Source: Pseudonocardiaceae bacterium YIM PH 21723 (GTDB lineage: Bacteria; Actinomycetota; Actinomycetes; Mycobacteriales; Pseudonocardiaceae). Taken from it: a DNA stretch of 64,000 bases. The stretch is taken from the NCBI GenBank assembly GCA_003600225.1, contig QZFT01000111.1:121102-185101 (forward strand). Direction: 5' to 3'. This document shows, one piece after another, positions 8,339 through 17,451 of this stretch; within the stretch, counting starts at the first letter, position 1, and each line of letters starts with the position of its first letter. The translations under genes and the position numbers were made by a program. The notes beneath the pieces were generated by a model. It saw only the letters and a list, made by a program, of their open reading frames with translations, ran no database searches and was not told the origin of the DNA.

Positions 8339-9586
8339 CTATCCCGCCGGGAGCACCACCTCCCGGGGGGAGGACAGCAGCGAGCGCCACGCCACCGTGA
8401 CGGCCACAGCGCTCACCGCGCCGAATACTCCGGCGGCGGTCACCGCCGCCGCCGGACCGGACAACACCTCGCCGGCCAGCCCACCCAATCCGCTGGCCAT
8501 GCCCTGCGCGCCGATCAGCACGGTGCGCCCCAGCACCTGGGCACTGATCAGCCAGGACTCCTGAGACCACGCGGTGTAGAGGGTCAGCACCGTCACCAGG
8601 TGGCCCGACGCGATCCCGGAAACAACGAGCAGGGCGCACACCGCGCCCAGATTCGGCATCCACGCCGCGCCGATCAACGGCACGAACGACCCGATCGCGA
8701 ACCACCCCAGGCCTCGCGCCCACCGGTATGAGCTCAGCAGCCGCTGAATCCACGGCGACGCGCCGACCACATAGCCAGCAGGTTCAGACACCGCCACCAG
8801 CCAGATCGCATCCGGTCGTCCGAACTGGTGGGCCAGGCCAACCGACAGTGCCTCAGGAACGATCGTGATCCCCGAGAGCACGATGAATCCCAGCAAGAGC
8901 ACCAGGCGCCGGTCGGTCCACACGGTGCACACGGTTTCCAGCAGCGATACCCGGCGCGAGAGCACGGGAACATCGGCCCGGCCGACCACCCTGCCCACCA
9001 GCAACCCGGCAAGCACGAACGTCACCGCGTCGATGAGCATCGGCAGATACGGCCCGGCCGCGGCGATCACCAGCCCCGCCACCGGCAGACCGGCCAGCGC
9101 CGCGACGGTGTCCGCGGTCTGCTGCGCACTCACCGCGGTCTTGAACCGCTCCACGTCCTGCTGCGGCGGCACCACCTGCCGCAGCGCGGCGGTCTGCGTC
9201 GCCCGGTAGACCCCGCCCACGGCCTGACCCGCCATCGCTATCAAGATCAAGCACCACCACGGCACACCGGGGATCGCCATCGCAGCGACCAGCAGCGCAC
9301 TGAGCACCGCACAGCACCGGATCACCCGGCGCAGGGCGAACCGGCTGGCCCACGGCGCCAGCCACAAGGCCATCGCGCTTGCCGCCATCGACAATCCGAA
9401 CGCCACCGCCGGCCAGGCCGCCGACCCGGTCGCCCGGTACACCAAGACCCACAGGGCCACGCGGGACAGCTGATCGCCAGCCGTCGACTGCACCCGCGCA
9501 GTGAGCAACACCGCGAAATCCCGGTCGCGCAGCAGCCCGCCGCCGCGTCCGGGACCCCCCAGTAAGCCCGACGCCACTTCGATCAC
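8339..9586 (-). CDS. MFS transporter
   Basis: A 415-residue, mostly hydrophobic protein with about 12 predicted membrane helices and Arg-rich cytoplasmic loops (WASRFALRRVIR near residue 80, typical of the MFS loop 2-3 region), consistent with a major facilitator exporter of the actinobacterial type. The start is GTG at 9586 with an AGGGA ribosome site. It precedes the membrane GGDEF gene by 178 bp, close enough for co-transcription but not coupled. The substrate is unknown. Confidence 0.8.
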   Translation of the reverse strand: MIEVASGLLGGPGRGGGLLRDRDFAVLLTARVQSTAGDQLSRVALWVLVYRATGSAAWPAVAFGLSMAASAMALWLAPWASRFALRRVIRCCAVLSALLVAAMAIPGVPWWCLILIAMAGQAVGGVYRATQTAALRQVVPPQQDVERFKTAVSAQQTADTVAALAGLPVAGLVIAAAGPYLPMLIDAVTFVLAGLLVGRVVGRADVPVLSRRVSLLETVCTVWTDRRLVLLLGFIVLSGITIVPEALSVGLAHQFGRPDAIWLVAVSEPAGYVVGASPWIQRLLSSYRWARGLGWFAIGSFVPLIGAAWMPNLGAVCALLVVSGIASGHLVTVLTLYTAWSQESWLISAQVLGRTVLIGAQGMASGLGGLAGEVLSGPAAAVTAAGVFGAVSAVAVTVAWRSLLSSPREVVLPAG

Positions 9587-9941
9587 ATCCCTGATCGCCT
9601 TGCCGACCGGCGAGAGCCCCAGCTCCCACCGTGTCGGGCGTTCAGGCTAGAGGTAGAACCGCAACCTACACGTGACTTTTCGAAGCCAAACACCCAATGA
9701 GCTGCACCAACCGGAAATCTGATCACTCAAAGTGAGTGCTCAGATCAGCAAATGGGGGAACGAGGGGTCGGATCGCTGGGATTGAAAACTACTTTCAGTA
9801 GTGATCATGGCAGAGTTTCCGGGTCGCTGGGGGACATTCCGGCGGGAATTTCCGCTTTCCGACGGGTTCGCGGATTCCTGAGGGTGTTTGGGCGGGAACC
9901 CGACGTCGTGAGGCGGTGCGAACCGGCAGTGTGCCTCGCTC
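9587..9941. other. 355-bp intergenic region with two hairpins
   Basis: Upstream of the MFS gene and downstream of the 9942-11180 gene. It contains a stem at 9717-9745 (ATCTGATCACTC against GAGTG-C-TCAGAT, one bulge) and a smaller ACTACT/AGTAGT hairpin at 9788-9802. These may terminate the upstream gene or be operators for the exporter. No credible gene was seen. Confidence 0.4.
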
Positions 9942-11180
9942 CTAGTAGTCCGGGTCGCCCGCGCGATGCAGCAGCGTCCAATCGGTATTCCACGTCGCGC
10001 CGCCTTGCCACATGCGGAAGGTCACCACCGGGGCGGAGCAGGCCCCGCACACACCGATCGCGCTGTCGACCCGCATGCCGGCGAGATTCCGGCCAAGTTC
10101 CTCGTTCGACACGTGCAGACCGGTCCCCCGGCTGACGCCGTCCTCGGCACGTTCGGCATCCGGGCCCGCGACGACCAGCGCGCCGGGATGCTCGCAGGAG
10201 TTCCAGCGGTAGCGCTGCTCCGGGGTGCTGCGATCGAGATGCAGCCCCTCCAGCTCGTCGCCGACATGTTCCAGATCGGGGTTCAGCAGATCGGATACAT
10301 CCGGCGCGGCGCCGGATTCCTCGGTGCGCACACGGGCGATGATCTTGGCGACCCCCCTGCCGCTCAGGTTGACCCGGGCTCCCAGCGCGCGGTGGGAGTT
10401 GACCGTCGCGCCGGAGGGGTCCCGGGGAACGTCCGTCCACCCTGCCGCCCTGCACAGCCGCCGATCCCGATCCTCCGTGGCGGTCCGGGCAGTCCTCGCG
10501 ACCACTTCCAGGGTGTCGAGTTCGCGCTCGCGGACGCGATGCTGGAGTCCGCGCAGATGATCGAGCAACCGGGGAATGACCACGTAGTTACCCGGTGCCG
10601 ATGGTGCTGCCGTTGTGCGGATGGTCTTGGCGAGTTCGTTCAGATCCGGATAGACCGAAGCCTCCGGCGAGATCCGTTCCAGCAGTTCCTGGTCCTGTGC
10701 TTCGGTGAGCGTGACGTCCTGGACCTCGATCCGGGCCCAATCCTCGAGCGTGGCCAGTGTGTCGGTGATCTGCTCGCGCGCGCGTTGCGCCTGAGGTGAC
10801 AGGAACTGCACTCCGAGGTCGGCGCCGGTGGGGACATCGAACTCGTCGCCGCGCTGCTGGTCGATCGCGGGGGCGTTGCTGGTGTCGATGTGCAGCCCGG
10901 CTGCCACCGCGGCGAACAACGGCTCCAGGGAGAGCACCAGTTCGACGAACGCGGCATCGGCGACGACCACCGGGATCGGCCAGCACACGCAGTACGGCGC
11001 CTCCGAGGAGCTTTTCCAGGGGTAGTCGCCGGCGCTGAGCCGGACTGTGGCGTTCGGCAGTTTGGGGAAACCGGTGTTGAGGTACAGGAACGTCGGATCC
11101 GAGCCGTAGGTGCCGCCCAGCTGGTGCAGGTAGTCCGGGGGAATTTCGTTCGGGGCTGGAACAACGATGTCGATTTCCAT
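9942..11180 (-). CDS. hypothetical protein under twin palindromic operators
   Basis: A 412-residue soluble protein, Asp/Glu-rich in the middle. The C-terminal third has NSCEHPG near residue 327 and CGACSAP near residue 380, a pattern that could bind zinc; the central region (about 130-230) is rich in helix-forming charged residues. I do not recognise a family. The ATG at 11180 abuts a 15-bp palindrome whose second copy lies 43 bp upstream, so it is probably tightly regulated, perhaps by itself. Confidence 0.7.
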   Translation of the reverse strand: MEIDIVVPAPNEIPPDYLHQLGGTYGSDPTFLYLNTGFPKLPNATVRLSAGDYPWKSSSEAPYCVCWPIPVVVADAAFVELVLSLEPLFAAVAAGLHIDTSNAPAIDQQRGDEFDVPTGADLGVQFLSPQAQRAREQITDTLATLEDWARIEVQDVTLTEAQDQELLERISPEASVYPDLNELAKTIRTTAAPSAPGNYVVIPRLLDHLRGLQHRVRERELDTLEVVARTARTATEDRDRRLCRAAGWTDVPRDPSGATVNSHRALGARVNLSGRGVAKIIARVRTEESGAAPDVSDLLNPDLEHVGDELEGLHLDRSTPEQRYRWNSCEHPGALVVAGPDAERAEDGVSRGTGLHVSNEELGRNLAGMRVDSAIGVCGACSAPVVTFRMWQGGATWNTDWTLLHRAGDPDY

Positions 11181-11238
11181 GGGAACTAAGTTCCCACCCC
11201 TGCCCGATGGTCGTCAACCGGGTGGGAACTAAGTTCCC
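11181..11238. promoter_or_regulatory. two identical 15-bp palindromes, 43 bp apart
   Basis: GGGAACTAAGTTCCC occurs at 11181-11195 and again at 11224-11238, each with 7-bp arms around one base. The centre spacing of 43 bp is close to four helical turns, placing both on one DNA face. The first copy touches the start codon of the gene below 11180, so a bound protein would also block translation initiation sequences. These are very likely operators; the protein is unknown. Confidence 0.7.
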
Positions 11239-11259
11239 CGCCGGTGAGCTGACGAACAG

Positions 11260-11445
11260 CTAATGGGCTGTGGTCCACCAGAGTCCAACTGCTGCCATGG
11301 TGGTGAGCACGGCGCCAACGGCCATCGGTGCGATGACCATCTCGCTGGCGAAAATGCCCAGGTAGAACCGCCGAATCACCGCGACGCTCAGGCGCAGGGC
11401 CATGATGGCGGCGACGACCGTGGCCAGGATGGCTATCGCGATCAC
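11260..11445 (-). CDS. small two-helix membrane protein
   Basis: A 61-residue protein from GTG 11445, preceded by a strong GGGGGAGAG ribosome site. It is almost entirely hydrophobic, with two likely membrane helices (about 1-20 and 30-58) separated by an Arg-containing turn (VIRRFYLG). Its stop lies 21 bp before the twin palindromes and 79 bp before the downstream gene, so the two could form a unit. Such small hydrophobic proteins resemble subunits, holin-like or toxin proteins, but nothing decides between these. Confidence 0.6.
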   Translation of the reverse strand: MIAIAILATVVAAIMALRLSVAVIRRFYLGIFASEMVIAPMAVGAVLTTMAAVGLWWTTAH

Positions 11446-11597
11446 GAGCTCTCCCCCTCGGCGATTTCCAGAGTGTGGTGGTACCGAAACCTCTGTGTCT
11501 CAACCTACCGAATACGCATAACCACGGTGAGTAGTCGTTTGCAATTTGATTGCGCCATTTTCCCAGGAAATGGCCGAAGATCGGTTACTCTTCGTGC

Positions 11598-12578
11598 ATG
11601 TACAAGGGGGTTGTACTACTCGCAGCAGTTATCGCCTTGGTGTCAGGATGCGCCGGCCAGGCCTCCGACACGCCCGGTTCAACATCGGGCAAATCAGCCG
11701 CCCCGGCGGGCCCGTGGGGGGATCCGCACACGATCGACCCGTGCTCGCTGGTCGACAAAGGGGCACTCCAACAATTCGGTGAGGTCGAACAGCCGCGGCT
11801 GTCGAGCGCCTACGACGCGTGTATCACCCAGATCGGAGAAGCCGCAGGCAAGAGCGGCGCGAACATCCGGGTGGACATCGGCCGCAAGGTCACCGACGCC
11901 GACCTCTCCACGGTCAAGGACAAGATCAAGACCCGAGGGAAGTACCAGGTCGTGGAGGTCGACCGGAAAGGCTACGGCTGCCAGGTCGGTGTGATCGCCC
12001 AGGACCGGGTGGCGGTGTTCCTCACCGCCACCGCGCGCACTGGCCGCAGCGAAGGCACCGACTTCTGTGCCATGGCCAAGGTCGTCACCGACGGGGCGAT
12101 CGCCGTGATCGACCGTGGCGTCGGCCATTTCACCGCGCCGCAACGCTCGCTGGTCTCGGTCAACGCCTGCGACCTGGTCCCCGAGGCCAAGGTCATCGAG
12201 GCGATCGGCGCGACCTCGCAGGACAAGCGCGTCCAGCCGATTACCCAGCATTCGTGCCAGTGGGGCCTGCAGAAACTCAAGGACCCCGGCGTCCGGATCT
12301 CGATGAACCCGTCCACACCACCCCAGCCGGTGACCGGCGGGGAGTGGATCAACATCGGGGACCGGCGCAGCCTGGTGCAACCGACCGAGATCGGAGCCAC
12401 GTCCTGCTCGGTGAGCACGGATCACGGTGAATGGCCCGGATCCCGGGCCGCCGATGGCAGCGCTCTGCATGAGATCGCCGAAGTCCGGGTGGACTTGGAC
12501 AAACCCGTCGCCGAGGTCTGCGCGGCCGCGAAGTCGCTGGCCGAGATCGCCTTCAAGAAGCTGCCCGCCCGCCGCTGA
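11598..12578 (+). CDS. DUF3558-family lipoprotein
   Basis: A 326-residue lipoprotein from ATG 11598. The signal sequence MYKGVVLLAAVIALVSGC has a lipobox with Cys18 to be lipidated; the next 35 residues are a Ser/Pro/Gly linker. Two similar halves follow, each beginning with a Cys-containing motif, PCSLVDKGALQQFG near 65 and ACDLVPEAKVIEAIG near 200, as in the DUF3558 family common in Pseudonocardiales. Five further Cys may form disulfides. It should be anchored on the outer face of the cell membrane. A longer in-frame start at 11550 would spoil the signal peptide. A strong hairpin follows the stop. Confidence 0.85.
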   Translation: MYKGVVLLAAVIALVSGCAGQASDTPGSTSGKSAAPAGPWGDPHTIDPCSLVDKGALQQFGEVEQPRLSSAYDACITQIGEAAGKSGANIRVDIGRKVTDADLSTVKDKIKTRGKYQVVEVDRKGYGCQVGVIAQDRVAVFLTATARTGRSEGTDFCAMAKVVTDGAIAVIDRGVGHFTAPQRSLVSVNACDLVPEAKVIEAIGATSQDKRVQPITQHSCQWGLQKLKDPGVRISMNPSTPPQPVTGGEWINIGDRRSLVQPTEIGATSCSVSTDHGEWPGSRAADGSALHEIAEVRVDLDKPVAEVCAAAKSLAEIAFKKLPARR

Positions 12579-12610
12579 GCAGGCCAACCACATCGTCCGA
12601 CACACAATCC

Positions 12611-12649
12611 GGCTGTGGTCCCCGTAGCGCCGTCTCGGGGACCACAGCC
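12611..12649 (+). terminator. 14-bp-stem hairpin between the lipoprotein genes
   Basis: GGCTGTGGTCCCCG (12611-12624) pairs perfectly with 12636-12649 around an 11-base loop, 32 bases after the stop of the first lipoprotein gene. There is no U-tract, as usual in actinomycetes. It probably ends or attenuates transcription before the second lipoprotein gene. Confidence 0.75.
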
Positions 12650-12669
12650 CTCATCCTGGAGAGCAAGGC

Positions 12670-13329
12670 ATGCGCATGTGGGGGAAACCGGCCGTCGCCG
12701 CCGCGGTGCTGGCCACCGTCATCGGTCTGAGCGGCTGCGCCGCGCCCCAGCCACCGACCGGCACGCCGGCACCCAAACTCAACCCGGATCTGGTCGCCTA
12801 CGACAACATCGGCTTCCAGGTCACCCGGCCCCGGGTCTACATCGACGAGAAGATGTGCGCCGGGCTGCCCGCGGACATCGGACCCAAGATCGGCATGGCC
12901 AGCGAGCCGTTCGATACCCGCCCCAGCGGGTGTGGCTTCAAGGAATCCTGGGGGCTGCTGACGATCGCGCAGAGCACGCCGTCCGAACGCGCCAGCCGCC
13001 AGCGCTTCTTCGCCGACTACTGGAATGGCAAGCAGACCTACGGCACCGCCTACAGCCGCCGGTTCATCATCAACGACACCTACCTGGCGATCAAATCCGT
13101 CGGCAAGACCGAATACGGCGGGTGCACCGTCACCATCGACACCGGTAACACCGAATCCCTGGTCATCGTGGCCCTGCCTCCCTCGGAGGACGCTGACGTG
13201 TATCGCAAGCAGGACAAGGACTTCCCGAAGGACAAGGCGATCGCGGACTTCTGCTCCAAGGCCGTCACCGTGGCGGAGAAGCTGTTGCCGGTGATCGACC
13301 CGGGCGGCGGGAGCCTGCGAACCCCGTAG
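12670..13329 (+). CDS. DUF3558-like lipoprotein, second copy
   Basis: A 219-residue lipoprotein with signal MRMWGKPAVAAAVLATVIGLSGC; Cys23 is the lipidation site, followed by a Pro/Thr linker. The mature part has four Cys (KMCAG, SGCGF, GGCTV, DFCSK) spaced like a single DUF3558 unit, which would form two disulfides. It follows the first lipoprotein gene in the same direction, separated by a hairpin, an arrangement typical of these families. A GGAGAGC ribosome site precedes the ATG. The function is unknown beyond an extracytoplasmic, membrane-anchored location. Confidence 0.75.
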   Translation: MRMWGKPAVAAAVLATVIGLSGCAAPQPPTGTPAPKLNPDLVAYDNIGFQVTRPRVYIDEKMCAGLPADIGPKIGMASEPFDTRPSGCGFKESWGLLTIAQSTPSERASRQRFFADYWNGKQTYGTAYSRRFIINDTYLAIKSVGKTEYGGCTVTIDTGNTESLVIVALPPSEDADVYRKQDKDFPKDKAIADFCSKAVTVAEKLLPVIDPGGGSLRTP

Positions 13330-13355
13330 CGTCCCGGCCGGCTTCCGGCGAGAGC

Positions 13356-13388
13356 GACACCACCGGCCGGTGCCCGGCCGGTGGTGTC
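13356..13388 (+). terminator. 15-bp-stem hairpin after the second lipoprotein gene
   Basis: GACACCACCGGCCGG (13356-13370) pairs perfectly with 13374-13388 around a 3-base loop, 26 bases after the stop. It overlaps the most distal possible start (GTG 13381) of the next gene, which argues for a later start there. Confidence 0.75.
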
Positions 13389-13413
13389 GGTGGATGCCGA
13401 TAGCCTGCGCCCC

Positions 13414-15018
13414 GTGGATTTCTCCGACCCCGCCTGCGTACCCGTCGTCTGGCTTACCCACCTGCATTTCCTGCGCGAGAACGCGTCCCTTCGCTGGGCG
13501 GAGATGATGCACGCCGGGTGGTCGTTCACGCTGTCCCCGCAAGCCCGTCGGCAACCCGGAATCCAAGCCCGGGCCACATATCTGGCCGAGGCCGAGCTGC
13601 GGCGTCTGGAGCGGGCCCGGCTCTACCACCTTGACCCGGTGGCGACCGCGACCAGCAAGACCACCGTGAGCAGGATGCAGGACGTCAGGGAACTGGTGCC
13701 CTCCACCTCGGGCCTGCTGGTGTGGTCCCAGCCGGTCCACCACGATGACGGGGTGGGCATCATCGCCGCGAGCTGGGGCCCGGCCGATGATGGCGGACTG
13801 TGGATCTCCTGGTGGTCCGACGCCGCCGCAGCCGCGAGGCACGTCGGATGGGACGCGGACACCGTGGTCCAGACCGACGGTCACCTGGCACTGCACCAGG
13901 AGACCCACATCCTGCCGATGAGCTGGCCACCCGCGGCCGACGAGCCCACCGACCCCGGTTACCCGATCTTCTCCCCGTTGTTCGGGGCGTGGCAGGCCAT
14001 GGCCAACGAGACGATCATCGCCACCGAGCAGCCAGTGCGGGCGGCTATCCGCAAGCAGGCACGGGCCATCGGCGTTCAGGTCGCGCCGGTGCTCGCCTGT
14101 ACCGCGATCCAGGCGCCGCTAGCCGACACCGGAGCCAGCATCCCCGAGGACGGTCTCCCGGACGCCCGGATCGTGGCCGAGCCATATCAGTGGATCGAGG
14201 GACTCTACGAGGCAACGGCCTGGCGAATCGCCAAGATCGAATACGAGCTGCGGGAACGCTTCCCCGGGATCTTCGAACTGCTCAACCACGAGGCGGCCCG
14301 CGAGAACCCCGACTGGCCCCGGTGGTGCTGGCTGCCCCTGCAGCGCGTCGCCGACATCCTCGAGGAGAACTATCCCGATCCCTCCTCCGCCGGATTCGTG
14401 CACCGCACCCGGCACCTGGCGATCCTGGCCGCTGTCGCGGCCTGGAAAGCCAGCGGCTGCCCCGTGGTGCACCCGCACACCGATCTGCAAGACCGGACAC
14501 GGCCCGGGATCGATGTCCTGCCGGCCGATCTGCCCGCTCGTCTACCGGTGCACTGCCTCTACGTCACCTTTCCCACGCTTGCAGGCTCACTCGGGTGGTT
14601 CGTGTTCGCGGAGTGGAACCCGAACGAACAGCGCTCCGAGCTGACGTTCGTGTTCGACACCCACACCGAAGACGGGGTGGACAACCTGACCGTGCAGCCC
14701 TTGCACCTGGTCGGCCAAAGCGTCCGCGAAGCCCTGTCGGCCACCCAATCGGCCATGCTCATGCGCCTGATGACCTTGAGCGGCCAGGACGGGCTCCCGG
14801 TCACCGGCCCCGGCACCGAGTTCGACGCCCAGATCGATCAACTGCTCGCCAAGATCGGGCCGCAGGTCGCACTGGTCGACTTCCTCAGCTCTCCCGACGC
14901 CGAGTTCCTCGACACCCGCGTGCTGCTCGGCCTGCCGAGCACCCTCACCTGGCCGCCACCACCGGTAGAACGCCCCATCCAGCTGTGGCTCCTGGATCAA
15001 ACCGCCGTGAACGGCTGA
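13414..15018 (+). CDS. large hypothetical protein
   Basis: About 534 residues from GTG 13414 (VDFSDPACVPVVW); in-frame GTGs at 13381, 13384 and 13390 are possible, but the first two lie inside a terminator hairpin. The protein is soluble, Trp-rich and acidic, without Cys pairs or a signal peptide. Blocks such as GIIAASWGPADDGGLWISWW (about 113-132) and LGWFVFAEWNPNEQRSELTF (about 390-409) look like beta-rich segments. I know no domain that matches. It stands between lipoprotein genes and another unknown on the same strand. Confidence 0.65.
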   Translation: MDFSDPACVPVVWLTHLHFLRENASLRWAEMMHAGWSFTLSPQARRQPGIQARATYLAEAELRRLERARLYHLDPVATATSKTTVSRMQDVRELVPSTSGLLVWSQPVHHDDGVGIIAASWGPADDGGLWISWWSDAAAAARHVGWDADTVVQTDGHLALHQETHILPMSWPPAADEPTDPGYPIFSPLFGAWQAMANETIIATEQPVRAAIRKQARAIGVQVAPVLACTAIQAPLADTGASIPEDGLPDARIVAEPYQWIEGLYEATAWRIAKIEYELRERFPGIFELLNHEAARENPDWPRWCWLPLQRVADILEENYPDPSSAGFVHRTRHLAILAAVAAWKASGCPVVHPHTDLQDRTRPGIDVLPADLPARLPVHCLYVTFPTLAGSLGWFVFAEWNPNEQRSELTFVFDTHTEDGVDNLTVQPLHLVGQSVREALSATQSAMLMRLMTLSGQDGLPVTGPGTEFDAQIDQLLAKIGPQVALVDFLSSPDAEFLDTRVLLGLPSTLTWPPPPVERPIQLWLLDQTAVNG

Positions 15019-15083
15019 CCACTCAGCGCTATTTCGGCAGCTCAGTAAGGCCCTTGTGGACGCTACGGGTAAGGTAGTGCGCT

Positions 15084-15572
15084 GTGTCCATGCCCACAGG
15101 TGGTGAACCGCTCGCCGCGTCGCCCGACCAGTCCGCATCCGACGCTGTGAAGACGGTGCGGTTCGCCCTGTTCGCCCCCGGCGATCGTCTGCGCCTCGTC
15201 GACGGACCGGCCGAGCTGGACACCGACGAGTACGGAGATCAGGTCCAGAAGCAGCTCAGGGACAAGGTGAACTTCGCGGTCGACCCGTTCGGGAAGCTGA
15301 CCTCGGACATGAAGCTGAAAGAGCACGGGATGTTTATCCGATCCCCGCAAGCGGCCAGGCAAAGCCACGATCCCCACGCCCGGCCCGCCCTGCACCTGTA
15401 CCCGGAGAATCACGCGGCCTCGGCGATCATCGCCAGCCTGGGCGGCCCGCGCGAAACCTGGCGTGGCACCATCGCGTTCCTGGGATCGGAAGATGACAAC
15501 GGGCATTTCCTGGGGCTGGATGATGACCAGATCGAGGTGCTCAGGAAGGCCGAGAGGCTGGCCGCCGGCTAG
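15084..15572 (+). CDS. hypothetical protein
   Basis: A 162-residue protein from GTG 15084, or 160 from ATG 15090. It is hydrophilic, with an acidic C-terminal stretch (LGSEDDNGHFLGLDDDQIE) and no Cys, membrane helix or recognised motif. It follows the large unknown gene after 65 bp on the same strand and converges on the two paralogous unknown genes; only 51 bp separate the two stops. Confidence 0.6.
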   Translation: MSMPTGGEPLAASPDQSASDAVKTVRFALFAPGDRLRLVDGPAELDTDEYGDQVQKQLRDKVNFAVDPFGKLTSDMKLKEHGMFIRSPQAARQSHDPHARPALHLYPENHAASAIIASLGGPRETWRGTIAFLGSEDDNGHFLGLDDDQIEVLRKAERLAAG

Positions 15573-15623
15573 CAGATCGCCGGTGACCCACTGAACATCG
15601 GCCGCCCAGTGACCGATCGGTAC

Positions 15624-16169
15624 TCACCCGAAGTTCGGTCTCGGGTACCGCAAGGCGCTGTAGGTGATCTGCCCGAGTACCTGCCAGCGCCCGGGCGCCC
15701 GCAGCCCAACGACGTGCTGGCGCACCAACAAGCGCACGATAGCCACCGCCGCGGTGTAGGCGGCGGGGAACGACTGCGGACGATCATCCAGATAGTCCAT
15801 GAACTCCGTCTGGTAGGCGTAGCGCCGAGCGGCTTGCAGGAGTTCGTAGCTGTCGGCGGGCACCGTGCCGCGCAGATCGGCGACCTGGGCCGCTGTCTGC
15901 ATGCGGACCGGATCCCAATCGCCTTGCGGTGTCACGTTCAGCAGCCCGACTCCGGTGTGCACGAGGATCAGGAATCCCTCGTAGACGCCCGAGAGGATGT
16001 CCGCGCCCCCGTCGGGGTCGTTGTGGGCGGCGACCAGCTCGGTGAGCGCGTCGGTGTCGTCCTGGTCGACGGCGACCGCCTCGGCCACCGCGTGACAGGC
16101 GATCGCGAGACCGACGCCCTGCAGGATGTCCACCAGCTCGCTCGGGGACGGCAGATGTGGGGGTTCCAT
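15624..16169 (-). CDS. hypothetical protein, paralogue of its upstream neighbour
   Basis: A 181-residue soluble, largely helical protein. It clearly resembles the product of the adjacent gene at 16215-16793: shared blocks include YEGFLILVHTGVGLL / YEGLLVLTHSGVQLM, GDWDP / GKWDP, YELLQAARRYAY / HELVQAARRYPA and RWQVLGQ / RWQLLAQ. The start has a near-consensus AAGGAGG ribosome site. It is the last gene of a minus-strand series running from the ABC exporter. The family is unknown to me. Confidence 0.7.
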   Translation of the reverse strand: MEPPHLPSPSELVDILQGVGLAIACHAVAEAVAVDQDDTDALTELVAAHNDPDGGADILSGVYEGFLILVHTGVGLLNVTPQGDWDPVRMQTAAQVADLRGTVPADSYELLQAARRYAYQTEFMDYLDDRPQSFPAAYTAAVAIVRLLVRQHVVGLRAPGRWQVLGQITYSALRYPRPNFG

Positions 16170-16214
16170 GTTCCTCCTTACCGGTGTCGATGCGGACGAG
16201 GCCCGGATCCCGTG

Positions 16215-16793
16215 CTACCAGCCAGCCGCGACGGGGCTGCCCAGCACACAGAACATGTGCTGGGCCAGCAGTTGCCAGCGAGCCCCCTGGGGGATGGGCA
16301 TGCGTTCACGTTGCAGCAGCGCCCGGGTCACCGTGCCCGCGGCGGAATACGCCGTCGCGAAGGTGCCTTCCTGGCGCTGCTGGTAGTCCAGGTAGTCCTC
16401 AGGGGCCGGATACCGGCGTGCGGCTTGCACGAGTTCGTGGCTCTCGGCCGACATGACCTCGCGCAGCGCCGCGATCTGGGCGGCTTGCTGGGTTCCGGCC
16501 GGATCCCACTTGCCCTCGGTGGTGATGCCCATCAGCTGTACTCCGCTGTGGGTCAGCACCAGCAGTCCCTCGTAGATGCCATCGAGGATCGCCGCGCCGT
16601 GTTCGGTCGTCGGGTCATGGACGGAGACCAGCGCGCCCAGTTCTTGCCCGTAGAACTTGTTGACGGCCTCGGGCTGGACCAGGGCGTCGGCGGTCGCCAC
16701 CGCTTCGGCGACCGCCAGGCAGGCGCTGATCAGGCCGACCCGGTGCCGGACCTCCACCTGACGTTCCGGTGACACAGGTGTGGACAGGTCCAT
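16215..16793 (-). CDS. hypothetical protein, paralogue of its downstream neighbour
   Basis: A 192-residue protein, similar along most of its length to the 15624-16169 product, so the pair arose by duplication. The start at 16793 (MDLSTPVSPE) is chosen because AAGGAG sits seven bases before it; ATGs at 16799 and 16829 are in frame but worse placed. It is helical and soluble with one Cys in each terminal region. It lies 43 bp downstream of the membrane-protein gene and 45 bp before its twin. Confidence 0.7.
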   Translation of the reverse strand: MDLSTPVSPERQVEVRHRVGLISACLAVAEAVATADALVQPEAVNKFYGQELGALVSVHDPTTEHGAAILDGIYEGLLVLTHSGVQLMGITTEGKWDPAGTQQAAQIAALREVMSAESHELVQAARRYPAPEDYLDYQQRQEGTFATAYSAAGTVTRALLQRERMPIPQGARWQLLAQHMFCVLGSPVAAGW

Positions 16794-16836
16794 GAGCATG
16801 CTCCTTGTCGCGATGAGGCCGATGGCCATGGGTCGG

Positions 16837-17421
16837 TTAGTCGAGGTCAGGGCCGTAGAAGCGCCGGGTCGCCATGACGCCGAACTGGAGCAGGTGCATC
16901 AGTAGCATCGCCCCGCCCGCGATCAGCAAGACCTGGTGGGCGATGCCGCACAGCGAGCAGGCCAGCAGGATCGCCAGCAGCACGGTGGTGGTGAATAGCG
17001 GTGCCACGAGCGGATCGGACCAGCCCGGCGGGCCGAAGGTCAGCGGCCGGCGTACCCGGATGAGCCGGGTGCGGGTCAACCGCTGGACGGCGGACTCGAC
17101 TTCGAACAGTTCGCGCCGCTCGGAGATCGAGGCGTAGTAGCGTGCCTGTTGCTCACGGAAGGTCCAGTCGACTTCCCGGTAGACGATCTCCCACCAGTCC
17201 AGGCTGCCGCCCAGCGCGCGGAAGGCCAGCTCCAATCGGCGCCGCCGGCCGCGGCGACGCGGTAGCAGCCAGCTCAGTTCGCGGGTGCCGTTCAGCTCGA
17301 TCGTGCAGCCGTTGTACTGGGCACCCAGCTCATCGAGCAGGCCACCGACCCGCAGGTCGATGGTGTTGGCCCACAGGTTTTCCGCGATCGGATCCGGCAG
17401 AGGTAACTCGGTGTCATCCAT
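16837..17421 (-). CDS. membrane protein with C-terminal two-helix anchor
   Basis: A 194-residue protein: about 130 soluble residues with an Arg-rich strip (LLPRRRGRRRRLEL near 52-65) and many aromatic and charged residues, then a membrane hairpin of two helices (about 140-160 and 163-182) and a short basic tail. It sits 30 bp downstream of the ABC permease gene, so it is likely co-transcribed and may be an accessory factor of that exporter. No family recognised. Confidence 0.65.
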   Translation of the reverse strand: MDDTELPLPDPIAENLWANTIDLRVGGLLDELGAQYNGCTIELNGTRELSWLLPRRRGRRRRLELAFRALGGSLDWWEIVYREVDWTFREQQARYYASISERRELFEVESAVQRLTRTRLIRVRRPLTFGPPGWSDPLVAPLFTTTVLLAILLACSLCGIAHQVLLIAGGAMLLMHLLQFGVMATRRFYGPDLD

Positions 17422-17451
17422 CGCCGCCCGCCCCCTGCCGCGTGACGCTGT

